A stretch of DNA of 64,000 nucleotides from Lumbricus rubellus (GCA_945859605.1 OX243815.1:27656774-27720773); one strand, 5' to 3'; numbered from the stretch's first letter, positions 13,265 to 25,196 are shown. Translations and numbers: made by a program. The notes: generated from the letters alone by a model not told the origin.

Positions 13265-13381
13265 GGCCAAACTATAGTATCGGGGACCGAATGACGACAC
13301 TAATCACAAATCTTAACCGACCCTCACGACGCCTAACCTGACCCTAACCGACACGTCGGTCCCCGATATTATGGTTATGCC
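13265..13381. mobile_element. 117-bp MITE with telomere-like core
   Basis: Terminal inverted repeats of about 26 bp begin GGCCAAAC on the left and GGCATAAC on the right reverse complement, and share ATCGGGGACCGA. The flanks CATTTCAC (13,257-13,264) and CATTTCGC (13,382-13,389) look like an 8-bp target duplication with one change. The interior carries ACCGACCCTCACGACGCCTA, also found in the elements at 22.0 and 30.7 kb. Confidence 0.72.
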
Positions 13382-13624
13382 CATTTCGCAACCGACTTAT
13401 CCTAAATGACATTTTTTGAGGGCCAGTTGTGTCTCGGCACTGAAGGTGTAAAGTCCAGTGTTGTATTTAGTATTGTTGCTAAGTTGTATTAATACTTTAT
13501 CGCTTGTGATGTCGCATGGCTCATATATCCCGGTGTGTCGTGAAACTCGACTTTTCATGCAACTCGTAATGCATGGCTGTACAGTTCCAAAACACGGAGT
13601 TTTTTTTAATTAATTAGCGATATT

Positions 13625-13745
13625 ATGGGCTATCCATAAATTACGTACACTGAAAGGAGGGGTAACCGGACCCACCTGACTTAGGCGATTTTGCGTACGG
13701 GTAGGCCACGTACGGCGGGGAGGGGTCTCGAAAAATGTACCTAAG
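13625..13745. repeat. MITE-like fragment
   Basis: GGCTATCCATAAATTACGTA followed by a G-rich GGAGGGGT segment. The start resembles the segment near 2.65 kb. Both ends could not be defined. Confidence 0.4.
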
Positions 13746-13820
13746 CAAAACTATAAACTATCTGAATTATCCTATAGTCGTCCAATGGCATTTCAATACA
13801 TTTTAATAATATAATATTAT

Positions 13821-13826
13821 AATAAA
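13821..13826 (+). terminator. Candidate poly(A) signal
   Basis: AATAAA about 670 bp after the stop of the 12.5-kb gene. In AT-rich sequence this may be chance. Confidence 0.25.
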
Positions 13827-13853
13827 ATTCTGTTCACATCTTGAGAGTAAAAG

Positions 13854-14148
13854 CATGGGCGTCCGCAGGAATTTTTCTAGGGGGACACAAACTTTTAAAT
13901 AATTGTCACATGGTCTAAATTTAATGGGTGACAGTTTGAATTTCCATATTACCACGAGAGAATCCTATAGTATAGCCTACCTATACGTTATGCGCCCAAA
14001 GAAAGATATATAGGTTCAACTTGTAGAACGAATCGATAATCACATTGAAAATTGCATTGTAACAATCACAACCAAATAATCAAAATTTATGTGCAACTAT
14101 GCGAAAAATCCAGAGGGGCGCACTTGCGCCCCGCTGCGGACGCCCATG
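13854..14148. mobile_element. hAT-type MITE (295 bp)
   Basis: Perfect 15-bp inverted ends CATGGGCGTCCGCAG are flanked by the exact 8-bp direct repeat AGTAAAAG (13,846-13,853 and 14,149-14,156). The near-terminal palindrome GGGGCGCACTTGCGCCCC is also present. The 8-bp duplication fits the hAT superfamily. No transposase. Confidence 0.88.
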
Positions 14149-14395
14149 AGTAAAAGATAAGTCAACAAATTTTCGCTAGCAAATATGTAAAAAATAAATA
14201 GTGGCCTACCTTTGAAATAAATGTTTTCTAGATGATTTCAGTTAACTAACTGTTGTACGCAGGCAGAGAAACTTATTTGTATGTAGCCTACACGTGGGGG
14301 GGGGGGGTGCCACAAAATGTACGAGACGCAACAGAGAGAGAGAGGGGTCAAAATATGATATTGTGCAGGCGTAATATATGGATGGACCCTTGTAG

Positions 14396-15093
14396 TATTC
14401 ATTCATTCATTCATTCATTCATTCATTCATTCATAGAATTTATATAGCGCCTCTTCAAGAAATCCACTCAGAAGCGCTCCCAGTCCAACCACGGTGAAAC
14501 AAAAAAGTTTTAAGGAGCTTGTAGAACACTGACGAGTCGACCCTAGGCAGCAAGCGCATCTGCAACGGGAGACTATTCCAGACAGAAGGACCTACAACTG
14601 AGAAAGCACGACGCTGACAGGTTGATGTTTCAACACGCGGGACCAAAAGCTTACCGCTAGAGGCAGAGCGAAGGGCTCTGCGAGAAAGGACAACAGATAA
14701 TGGACAGCAGAGTTCACACAGATAAGTCGGGGCACAGCCAAGGAGACAACGCCAAACCAGTGAAGCAATTCTGTATTCGATGCGCTGTGAGATAGGGAAC
14801 CAGTGTAGAGTATCACGAATGTAAGATGAAACGGATGCATATTTGGGGATTCGACCAATTAGCCGGGCTGCAGACCGAAGAACACGGTCAAGTCGGGATA
14901 TCAATAATAGAGGCAAACCAACCAGAATAGAGCAACAGTAGTCCAAGCGGCTGGTAACAAAAGCATGAACAAGGGTAGCAGCAGAGTTCTCTGATAAGGA
15001 GCGAGAGATGACCCGTAGCTGACGAATTTGGTAGTAACAGCCACGAGTCAGCTGGTTGACATGTTTTGAGAAACTAAGTTCTTCATCAAGCAT
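14396..15093 (-). mobile_element. 5'-truncated LINE, ORF2 C-terminal part
   Basis: A minus-strand open frame of 212 codons has features typical of the region after the reverse transcriptase domain in CR1/L2/Jockey-type LINEs: a 'TLVHAFVTSRLDYCC' segment, an 'RLDRVLRSAARLI' helix, a 'LHWFPISQRIEYRI' motif and 'VWNSLPLQMR' near the end. The 3' end carries GAGCGCTTCTGAGTGGATTT, then the GGCGCTATATAAATTC tail and a (TGAA)n run (14,396-14,434). This end is shared with the SINE family in the window. The polymerase core and endonuclease are missing through 5' truncation. Confidence 0.88.
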
Positions 15094-15763
15094 TTTAAAG
15101 TATAAGCACTATGAGCAGCTTTATCAAATTTTAGACAAGAGTTTGAAGTATTGGTCGAACCAGTTACGAGCGCAGCATGCTTAGACGAGTGAACAGAGAT
15201 TTTTTATACATAATCCTCATAAATTAATCATGGACTTCATATCTATTGCTTCTAGCAGTCTAGCTTATATAAGGTTTGAACTTGAACAATTTACAACTGT
15301 ACCGAGACTGACGCACTACACATCTATAAGCACAAAGCTTGTTGTTGTTTTAGTATTGTTTAATTTTTTTTAAATCTTACAATCTATTGTATTTTTGAGC
15401 TTGAAGTTAACATTGTTAATAAATAATAATCAGACGTTATAATAGTACATCAATTAATCATCGATAGTTTGGTTTTTAAACTGTTTTATAAAATGCTGTG
15501 GAAGTCAGCAGGATCTGCAGACAAAACTTAAGTGACTATGATAACTAGAAGAGCACTTGAACAACATTTAAGCCTAGAAGTCTTGGAAGTTTATCAGCAT
15601 GAAGACAATCAGAACCCGTATACTTGACAATCATGCATAATAATAAGACCCCATCTGTTAAGCATTATAAAGAATATAAATATAGGCCTACACATGTATA
15701 CATGTATGTATGTAAGTATTATTTATATATTACATACAATTATATATGTAGGCCTACACACAA

Positions 15764-15766
15764 TAG

Positions 15767-15797
<31 letters not shown>
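15764..15797. repeat. (CA)n microsatellite
   Basis: About 13 near-perfect CA units. The open frames here are artefacts. Confidence 0.9.
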
Positions 15798-15801
<4 letters not shown>

Positions 15802-15954
15802 TCTATTACAATCGTGAATACACTAATGACATACAGAAATCAATGTACAGAAACACACCAGGAAGTTAAAGAAATGCTTAAAAACATTATACACAGTTTA
15901 GATGGCTACTAAAATATTGTTTAGGAAACGCCTGAAGACTATGCTATTCGTTAG

Positions 15955-16040
15955 CGGCAGTGCTAACTAGGGTCGGGAGCGCTACTGAATCTGTGAGCGG
16001 CGCTATATAAATGTTCAATTACAATTACAATCAATTACAA
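15955..16040 (+). repeat. LINE/SINE tail fragment
   Basis: GTCGGGAGCGCTACTGAATC then GCGGCGCTATATAAATGTTC and an ACAATTACAATC repeat. This is the tail-only version of the 3' end shared by the SINE and LINE. Confidence 0.7.
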
Positions 16041-16174
16041 TTACTGAAATGCAACAATGCTAGAAAATTAAATCTTTTAGGAAATTGTTCAAATAATTAC
16101 TGGGACATAAACACTCAGGATATAGGAATCTAGCATAATTTGAGAACCATAAGATTTTGTTTTATGGCACTTGC

Positions 16175-16180
16175 TTTATT
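16175..16180 (-). terminator. Candidate poly(A) signal for LRRC23
   Basis: AATAAA on the minus strand, about 490 bp downstream of the LRRC23 stop codon. No cleavage-site evidence. Confidence 0.3.
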
Positions 16181-16666
16181 AAACTGCACACTCAAGGATT
16201 CTGCTGGGAAATGTTTTAGCTCATTGCACGCAAAACATCTCCAAGTGTTGACAGAAGGTGAATGTGCCAGAATGCTCTTTTCTGACTAAAACTTTTTCAC
16301 TTAAAGCATCTTTAATGTACAAACCTAGTAAAATTTAACAAAACTAAGTGAAGAAAGTTAAGCAGCAGCACAATAATTTAGTGTGGCTAATTAATCAACC
16401 TTAATCAAATAATGTTCAGTCCCACACTTGAAAGACATTTCACGCACAAATGCAACAATAGCTCTACCCTCACTGCTACTAAACTTCGCCTCTATACAGA
16501 CATACAAGCATAACATGCAGGAAGGGTAATGTGACCTCAAGTGAACAGTAAAGGAGCAAATGTGCGTTGTAATAATATTCTTATCAATGAGTTTAAAACA
16601 AAACACACGAATTTTACCCAGTCCAGTACTGTTTCACAGACTTTTGTTATTAGTTGTTTTCAGTCA

Positions 16667-19600
16667 TCAGTTGTCATCACCATCTTCATCTCCGCCTTTA
16701 TCATCATCGTCGCCTGCTAGACTTTCCTTGTCACTTGCAGTACTGACGTCGTCACCATCGTCCGCTTTTCCACCCTTAGCACCCCGATTACTTGGTTGGA
16801 CTCCATCCACATCCTCCTCCTCATTATCTGCAAATTCTTCTTCCTCCTCGTCCTCCTCTTCATCCTCCTCGTTATCCTGAAAGCACAACAATCCTAGGTA
16901 GAATTCCACATCCTGATCAACTGCAGAAGTTATTTGGTTAGATATCGGGTGCATTTGATCTCTGCTCAGCGTGTACTGCACATACTCAAAACAAATTAAT
17001 AGAAATGCCACTTGTTACAAGAGCAAATGCGGTAGTCACTAGTACACTCAATGTCATAGGGACGTAGACTGTAGACATAATAAAGTCTGGATCAAGTGCT
17101 CAGTTTCCATATTAGGACAATGATTGGCTCTGATAACAGCAATGCTTTTAATTAATTTAGTAATGCGAAGACTTTCACTCTGGACAGTGAAAAGATAAAG
17201 CTATATACTAACTTCTGGTAACTGTACACTGTACAGTTACTGCAATGACCTCCTTAAGGCCATCAGGGATTAACTTTATCCGACTACTACAATTATCGAA
17301 ACCATGCAAACAGTGTAAAATAGAGGCACACGTCAAATTTCTATAAGTTAGAAAAAATGAATTTACAATTAACGTCCGGAAAAGTACAAATTATGCTGAC
17401 AACAAGCAGTTTATCATAGAGTTCTGTGGGGCAAGCGGTGGTGTAGTGGGTATGTTCGTCGCCTTGCAGCCGAAGGGTTGCAGGTTCGAATCCACCTCAA
17501 GTCGCCGCGTAAGAACCTTTGGCAAGTCCTTTACTTGCAATTGCTCAGCGCTTCGGCGTAAAACTCCAATGCAGTGTCCGCTCTGCAGTTGGGAGCGCCT
17601 CTGAGTAGAGAGCTTGAAGGGGCACTATAACAAGTATGCATACAAACAAACAACAAGCAGGCAGACTAACATCTGCATCATTGTCTTTATTTTCTGCTTC
17701 ACGCTCTTTACGCAGCGCAGAAGCTTCATCCTTTTCCTCCTCAGAAATTATTTCTTTATCCAGCCTTGTCAGGGTTTGGATAGCCACTAGCACATCCGTT
17801 CGGTAAGTCTCCAGTTCCATGATCGGATTGTCTAAATGGAAAATAAATAAATCAATTGTTAAAACCAGCACATACTGTGGTGGTACCCTAAAGTAAAATA
17901 TTTCTTTGACATTGTCTAATACACAGGCACAAATAACAGACATAGTAGCTATGGAATTCAATTGAGTTTGAATTTCAAACTCCTTGACAGCAGTACGTTC
18001 ACCAGTAAGGAATAATTAAAAAATTTTCTCCTATTCACTAGTATTCAGTTGTCATTCTACACCAACACATGAACCTCAAGCTGAACACTGCACTGCATCG
18101 ATTAAAAATGGTGCGTTGAGTTAAATACCAAAATGAAGTTGGAACCACCTTTGATGTCCTGAATGACATTCCAAACTGGTTATTATCACCAACCTCGTTT
18201 GAGTATAGGCTCCAAAATGCACAGTTCTATGCTGAACAACTGAATGAAACCATAAAATTTGCCAGATTTTACTCATGTTTATTCTTAGCACAGACTACCT
18301 CAATTCTACCTACACAATCAGCCAATCACTGCCATATGAACGCTTTGTAGGGACCTTTGGCATGTGCTTCACTCGCAATTGCTCAGCGCTTCGGCGTGAA
18401 ATTCCGATTCAGTGTCCACGCTATAGTCGGGAGCGCTTCTGAGTAGATATCTTGAAGGGGCGCTATAACAAGTGAACATACATACATACATATGCAACCA
18501 TTGATGCAGTTCGTTATATTGCTACAGTCCACACATATAAGCCTCAACTCACCTGTAAGTACCAAGATTTGTAGCGCAGGTAAGCATTGCAGTTTTCTAA
18601 CTTCACTGATTTTTGCAATGTTGTTTCCTCTACAAATAATCAGAATTGTTTGCAAAGATGTAAGCCGAGAAAAAACCAAGTAACGGCGAAATCGAAGCTA
18701 CATAACTACATGAAACAAACATTAAAAGTCACACAAACTGCACAATCGACATCTAAGCTGTGTATTTTTCTTTGTGAAATATGGGGCATCTGAAGGAAGT
18801 AACATTAATATTGCATGTTAATGCCACAGACACCTTGTATTGCCATGAGGACAAGAACCTATAAATCAGACGTCCCCATACACACATATATAGTTTTATA
18901 TACATATACATGCACAATTGCATATATAATATACATAATTATATTGGCAAATCGTTCACATAAAATTGGCAAATCGTTCACATAAAATTGGCAAATCGTT
19001 CACATAAAATTCTTGCCTTAAGTTGATATTCTGAAGTTGTTCGTTGCTTGCTGAGAAACCAATCAGCTTCACCAGTTGATTTTCTCGCAAGTGCAGCAAC
19101 TGCAGATTCTCCAGCTGATCAACACCCTCAAGCGAAGTAATGTTGTTTGCTGCCTGAAACAGTTATGGTAAAATTAAACTTCTCGTTACACGATTCCTTG
19201 TAGTAAAGAACCTCAATAGCTTCTTGGTGAAATATGTCTTATGATTCACTAAGCCAGAGGTGCCAATTTATGCAAATATTCAATTTGTTCAATTTATTCT
19301 GGCTGATTAAGTAACAACTAATCTTATCTCAACTGACATCATAATATTATATGTACAGCTGTAGGTCTAAACAGTAAACAAAGATTACTTATATGTTGTA
19401 TACACAAGCCAAAAACCTCAAACCCAACATCAAAATTTTTACTCAAGGTCCTTCAAGTTCAAGGTCATAAATTCAAAGACTTCATCTTTGTACTTATAAG
19501 AAAAGAAATCTTTCACAAACCAAATACAGATTCTTGAGATTCGGCAAATTAATTCCGCTCAGAGACTTCAGTTTGTTTCCTCGTAACTCCAGTGTCTGAA

Positions 19601-22600
19601 GATGGGTCAATTTCTCCGCATCAAACCCAACGAAGGATGGAACCTTATTAACTACATACGAAATAAAACTGTACCAAGTTAAAATTAATAAATTCCTCTA
19701 AAGTTCTGAACAAATCTTAAGCAGTCAAACACAAATAGAAAATACCACTTACAAATATAAAGGCAAAATATAGTGAAGTCAGACTTACAAAGTTATTTAA
19801 AGACAGAGAGACATATAGAAGTCTCAGTAAATGACAGGCACACTACTCCAAAGACTTGCTCAATCAATGAATATTAAGTCAAATATGCTTCCAGTCGTAA
19901 TAGCAGTAAGACATTTAGTACAATGCAATCAATATGCAATTATGCATGGATGTACATTGTACAAGTGTACATTTAGTGTACAATGCGCACTCCTTAAAAA
20001 GCTCATAAAGATGCTGCAAAATGCCTGTCTAACAGATCCAAATTGGTATCTTGGGGATGACCTGAAAATCTTGTCTTATCTATTTAAGACCGCCAAGTTC
20101 CAGAACTTGTCAAATGTGTGCTTTAGTTTAATACTGAAAGTTGATTTTAACAAGGTGACTCTAAGAACTTAACCATTGTAAGTCACAATTAATGCTGAAT
20201 TTGTAACTGAATTGTAGATTTCCTGCACAAATTGCTTTTGTTTTGACATTAGCGAAGGTGGCTGTACACAAATAGCATAATGTTCAGCACGAAAAAAGTA
20301 AATTTGTATGGATCACCTATCTGAAATCGATCGTTGTTGTCATCGTTTGCGTTTCATTTATTTGTTGTTTTGCCTGCACTCTAGCTGAAATATCTGTCAA
20401 ATACCTAAAATTATTTCACTAAGTAATACTAAATCATTTTTAGCGCAAGACCAAAGCCCCGTCAACACTTTACGTATGCGATAATGCATACAAAATAGTA
20501 AAAAAAAGAATAGAGTTGACAAAGCAATTTAATTTTCATTCTTTCCTCATCAAAATCTGGATTTTAACAGACTGTAAACACTGGGCTTCATGGAATAACT
20601 TACAGTTCAGATTAAGATACTCCAGAAGAGGATGATTCATTCCAATTAAGCTCTGGATTTGGTTGTTAGCAAAAGAAGCCTTTTGCAGGTAAGGCAGTTC
20701 CTCGAAGGTGATGCCTGGCAGCAGGTTGAAATCGGCGTTTAGAGTCAGCATGTGCGTCATGCAATTCAAAGGACTCAGATCGCGAATGTGGTTTTTTGAA
20801 ACGTCAACATAGCGAACATGTATGTAGGAATTCAGAAGCTGTATGTCTGTGAGCGCTCTAGAAAAAAAGGAATTCATTTTATTAACAAACTGATAGCTAA
20901 ACAATTATTACAAATGTAGCGTCACAAACATAAACTCTACAGGTTCCAGTTAGCATGACCTACTAGGCTACTGCTGATAATAAATAGAAATTAATATACG
21001 AAAACTAAAATCAATGTAAGAAAATCACTTCAGCACACTCACTTCAAGCACACAGTAAGATAACATAATATTATATAGTAATAACAGATGATAAAAAGTT
21101 TAACAAGAGTAAAATTTAACTGCATGGCAGTCTGCAGGGTGACACAATTACATCCTATACTGATTATTTTACATTTGTGCCCAAAAGGAGATGAAGGCTA
21201 AGTCAACCTTTATGGGACTAGCAGGCATCGAACCCAAGTCCTTCTAATCTTCATTCTGACGAGTTCTCATTCAACCACATAATCGGATGTCCTGTCACTC
21301 GAGTCCTCTGGTCATGTTTCTATTAACCAAATACCTTAGATCAGTGGTTCTCAAACTTCTTCAGGCCGCGGACCGGCAAAAATTTATTTGGGAAGTTCGC
21401 GGACCTCTAGCTTTAATGGCAAGCACAAACAAAATAAAACTGTATTATAAAAAAACTAATTATAAGGCTATTTATAATTAGAGAAATTTTAATTAATAAA
21501 AATTGTTTGAACAGCCAGTTGGCAAGTTAAAACAAGGCACTGGTAATGTATTTTAAAAGTTTGAGACAGAATTTTGAATAAATATTGAGCAGCAATTCGA
21601 ATAATTTCCCAATTTTAAATATTTAAATTAATAATTATTATTTATTTTTCACTCTCAGACTTCTTCACGGACCGGTGATCAGGACTCCGCGGACCGGCAC
21701 CGGTCCGCGGACCACCACTTTGAGAACCACTGCCTTAGATCGTGTTTCTGACGAGTTTTCGTACACATATATGAATACCGTAAGCATGTAACTTACAAAT
21801 GTCAACTTTCAACTTTGCAAACATGAGTTCTAAGAAACATGGCAAAAATCAAACCTTCCAGCGGCATCCAGTTTTACATATGCATGTGCCATTCCATCAC
21901 CGGTTTTGCAGAGCAATGAAAGGCATTCCACTACCATTTCCGCAGTCAGAGGCACCTCTGCAGGCTTCTGTGGAATTTATTCGAACACAAACAACATTTA
22001 ATAAGACAACTTCAGTTCTATCTGTGATAAAATTTAGGCTGTGACTAGCGGACCGCCAGGCGGCCATCGAATTTCAAATACTAGCGGACCGCGAGTCGCG
22101 TGTAACCTGTCACATGACTGGCGGCCGTCCAATACGGAATACTAGCAAGCCGCCAGGCTTTCTATTTACACCAATCCACAAGAGTTTCTAATGACTAAAC
22201 TAACCCTAACACTAACCCTAACCGACCCTCACGACGCCTAACCTGAACCTAACCAACACTCACGAAAAGATTGGTTACTTACTCTGTTTCTTGTAATTTT
22301 CTAAGTCATTAAAACAAGAAAACGTTTGTCCGACATAAAACCAACTATCGGTAACTGCCGCCATTGTAACAATATTCAAGAATCAAGACTCGTCATGTGA
22401 CAGGTTACACGTGACTGGCGGTCCGCTAGTATTTGAAATTCGACGGCCGCCTGGCGGTCCGCCAGTCACTTCGTAAAATTTAAGATATCAGACCTTGGTA
22501 TCGAATGAATGACTAGCTGTGCACTTAGAAGATGTGTCACTACTATGGGCTACAAGTACTTTAATTTTATTCAGGTACCGGTACCTACTTCAAACTGACA

Positions 22601-23293
22601 TATTTTTAACACCCAAAATAATTGACATGATTAAGTAATCTAAAGGCTATTGATTTGGCATCTCAAACTAAAAATCAAAATGTACCATCTCAAAAGAGAA
22701 ATTCGCATATAAAATGGGCATAGCTATAGTATAACTAAGCCTATAAAATGTGATACCTTTCACAAAATATTGTCATTTCGAAGTAACTGAACTGAAACAG
22801 CTTCCACCGAACGTTGTAGACTCAATGTGCTTATTTTAAATGTTCTTAACCTAATATTTTGGGTATTTCCTATTCAATCAGCACTATTGTATATTTTATG
22901 GATACAACAACTATAGGCCCATTAACAAATGAATGAAATTGGGACGCTATAACCGTCAGAACGTTATGGGTAAATATGCAGTCAATAAGCTTAATAATAG
23001 GCCTTTAGTACGATATAAAATCTTACTAAATTGAAAACGCCATTTCATTACAGTAGCCAGAGTCGGATGCATACCTCATCTTCCTCTTCTTCTTCTTCCT
23101 CCTCATCCTCCTCCTCCTCTTCTTCTTCGTCCTTCTGCTCCTCTTCCTGGCCTTGTTCACGTCCATCATCATCTAAATCCTCATTTCCCTGCCGTTTCTG
23201 CTGCCGACCCACAGACTCAGCGTCATCTTCCGAGGCAGTCGGCTCATCAACTCCACCATCATCGTCGTCTACCGAATCGCCCTGATCGGACAT
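16667..23293 (-). CDS. LRRC23: Leucine-rich repeat-containing protein 23
   Basis: Eight coding exons join in phase: 23293-23075, 21967-21855, 20857-20604, 19651-19521, 19153-19017, 18629-18553, 17831-17671 and 16876-16667 (1302 nt, 433 residues plus stop). LRRC23 is a radial spoke 3 component of motile cilia and sperm flagella. Residues 1-73 are a long Asp/Glu/Gln region. Exon 2 carries the family block 'PLTAEM..CLSLLCKTGDGMAHAYVKL'. Exon 3 starts the LRRs with 'YIHVRYVDVSKNHIRDLSPL' and 'ELPYLQKASFANNQI'. Exons 4-6 continue them ('LELRGNKLKSLSGINLPNLK', 'LHLRENQLVKLIGFS'). Exon 7 has the capping 'DNPIMELETYRTDVL'. The C-terminus is a second acidic tail, longer than in the roughly 340-residue vertebrate protein. 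The intron after 19017 has a GC donor (AAG|GCAAGA); the rest are GT-AG. SINEs lie close to exons 6 and 7. The identification is firm; the first ATG is chosen because it opens the acidic exon. Confidence 0.94.
17427..17655 (+). repeat. tRNA-derived SINE (copy 2), in LRRC23
   Basis: Full-length: A box TGGTGTAGTGG, B box GGTTCGAATCC, body, and GAGCGCCTCTGAGTAGAGAG tail ending CAAACAAACAAC. It lies opposite to LRRC23, and its tail ends about 15-20 bp from the donor of exon 7 (17,671). Confidence 0.9.
18345..18492 (+). repeat. 5'-truncated SINE (copy 3), in LRRC23
   Basis: The head with the Pol III boxes is missing. The body (AATTGCTCAGCGCTTCGGCG) and tail (GGGAGCGCTTCTGAGTAGAT) remain, ending in a CATA run. 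It lies about 60 bp past the donor of LRRC23 exon 6. Confidence 0.85.
18945..19012. repeat. 22-bp tandem repeat, three copies
   Basis: Three consecutive copies of ATTGGCAAATCGTTCACATA plus AA. On the LRRC23 strand they begin just past the non-canonical GC donor. Confidence 0.92.
21210..21290 (-). repeat. tRNA-like SINE scrap (tentative)
   Basis: On the minus strand TGTGGTTGAATGAGAAC is followed about 40 bases later by GGGTTCGATGCC, loosely matching A and B boxes. No clear body or tail. Confidence 0.3.
21342..21732. mobile_element. hAT non-autonomous element (391 bp)
   Basis: The ends CAGTGGTTCTCAAA are inverted, and the exact 8-bp flanking duplication is CCTTAGAT (21,334-21,341 and 21,733-21,740). 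This terminus is the common hAT type of many animals. The interior has GCCGCGGACCGGC repeats and no transposase. It lies in the LRRC23 intron between exons 2 and 3. Confidence 0.92.
22041..22469. mobile_element. Long-TIR element with telomere-like core (429 bp)
   Basis: Inverted ends of about 78 bp begin GTGACTAGCGGACCGCCAGG on the left and GTGACTGGCGGACCGCCAGG on the right reverse complement. The middle has CTAACCCTAACACTAACCCT and ACCGACCCTCACGACGCCTA. No exact target duplication is visible, so the superfamily is undecided. It sits in LRRC23 intron 1. Confidence 0.75.
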
Positions 23294-23939
23294 TTTCGAA
23301 ATAGATGAATTTTAAACCAAATTGCACGAAACAAAGATTTTATTTTAAAATCTTAAAAACTTTGCGCAACACAAGTTTAGAAAAGACGCCACATCGACCA
23401 AGAAAACGCCGTTTAATAACGGCTTCGTCTCAATCGTCTGCGATGACGTAAATGACCAAAAATGAGGGGCTTAAATTGGTGCAAGAGCCATGCAGTGGCC
23501 CAAAGACTCTAATAATTATCTTTGGTAGGCCTATTATATGCCTACAGCAACAATAGGCCTAATAATAAAATAATGAGTCGATATAGGGCCTACCTGAAAG
23601 TTGGGCAAATTAGCTTAAAATGCTCATGACACAGAGTCATCTAGCCTAGGCCTATGTTGTAAATTTCAGCCATAGGCCTATATTATATGCAGAATTCAGT
23701 GCAAACAGCCTGCCGGCCTGAGAATTATGCGCTAGGCCTATGATTTTTAGCCTAGGCCTAGTCCAGTAGTTTATTGGCAACTTAATATTGCACAGAATAT
23801 CGTAACAAATAGGACCTATAGGCTACAACAAAAACAGCCAAGACTTTCTGTTTAGGCTTCATCGAAGATGGCAGATAATTTGTCACATTAATAAGCCTAC
23901 AATGATACTAATCTACTATTATAAAAAAAATCATTTTTG

Positions 23940-24680
23940 GTATGTAAATCTAGGCCTATTGTGACCTCACTTCGATTATGATGAAGATCCACTATAAGGA
24001 AAACTCATTTTGAGGAATATAGGCCTAAAACTAGGCTAGACCTTTTGTGACGCCACTTCGACTATGATACAAATCAATAGCCTAACAGAAGTTTATTTCG
24101 GCGAGGACTTGTCGACCAATCTTCCGATCGGAACTGGAGGAACTAAGTCTAAGAAAGTAAGTATTTCGACTCACGTATAGCCCACATACATTATAATACA
24201 GATCTACTATAATTATATAGGTTTATTTTGAGAATATATGGACAGGACCAATTGTGACGTCACTTCGATTATGACACACCAGCTATTATAGAAGATCATT
24301 TTGAGAATATTAAACTACCGGCATTTTGTGACGTAACTTCGATTACAAGACAAATCTACTCATAGAAGTTCATTTTAATAAAACAAAACTAGGCCTGTTG
24401 TGACGTCACTTCGATTATGAAACAGATCTACTGTTATAAAACTTCATTTGAGAATATAAAACTAGGCCTATCGTGGCGTCACCTCATAATCGAGATGACG
24501 TCACAATAGGCCTAGTTTTATATTCCCAAAATGAACGTCCATAATAGTGGATCTGTAACAGATCTAGGCTATTATTATAGAAGTTCATTTTGAGACTGTA
24601 AAACTAGGCCTATTGTGACGTCACTTCGATTATGATACAAATGTACAATTATATGAGTTTAAGTTCATTTTGAGAAAGCA
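23940..24680. repeat. CRE-containing minisatellite (about 74-bp unit)
   Basis: About eight degenerate copies of a unit reading TGTGACGTCACTTCGATTAT, then an AGTTCATTTTGAGAATATAA segment and AAACTAGGCCTA. Four copies keep the perfect ATF/CREB palindrome TGACGTCA; others differ by one or two bases. One copy, near 24,490-24,545, is inverted. It lies 0.65-1.4 kb upstream of the LRRC23 start codon. Confidence 0.85.
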
Positions 24681-25196
24681 ATTTTGGCAAGATGACAGAT
24701 TAAATGCTGCCATTGCAATGTGAAAATTTAACAAATATTGCGGGAGAGGCGCCACCCCATCCTCAAACCCTGCCCGGCGCTACGCGTCTCGGCCATCGTC
24801 TGCCCGCCCTCCGAGGCTCCTCTACCCATGTATAATAAAAAAAATCCGTACCGTACCGGTAACATTGCACTTCGCTCAGTTGCATCAAGGTATGTATGCA
24901 TGCTAACCAGAAGATTGCCATTTTCAGTCAGCTTCTAAGTACAGTAATTCTGTTCAGCCGAGCTCCAATAATTTTGTCTGATGTGTACGCATATAAAATT
25001 ATATCTATAACTTTTCACCGTAATTGTTTTACTGACCTTGTAAAATATATGGCATCACAGCCTGCATGCACAGGTAGCCTATGTCTGTTCTCTAAACAGA
25101 TAGAATCAGTTTTATCTTGTTTCTCCTGATTTGTTGTTTGTTCTACCATCGTTTAGTGAAACAAAATTAATCTCACTGGATTTCGTTGGCAAGTCT

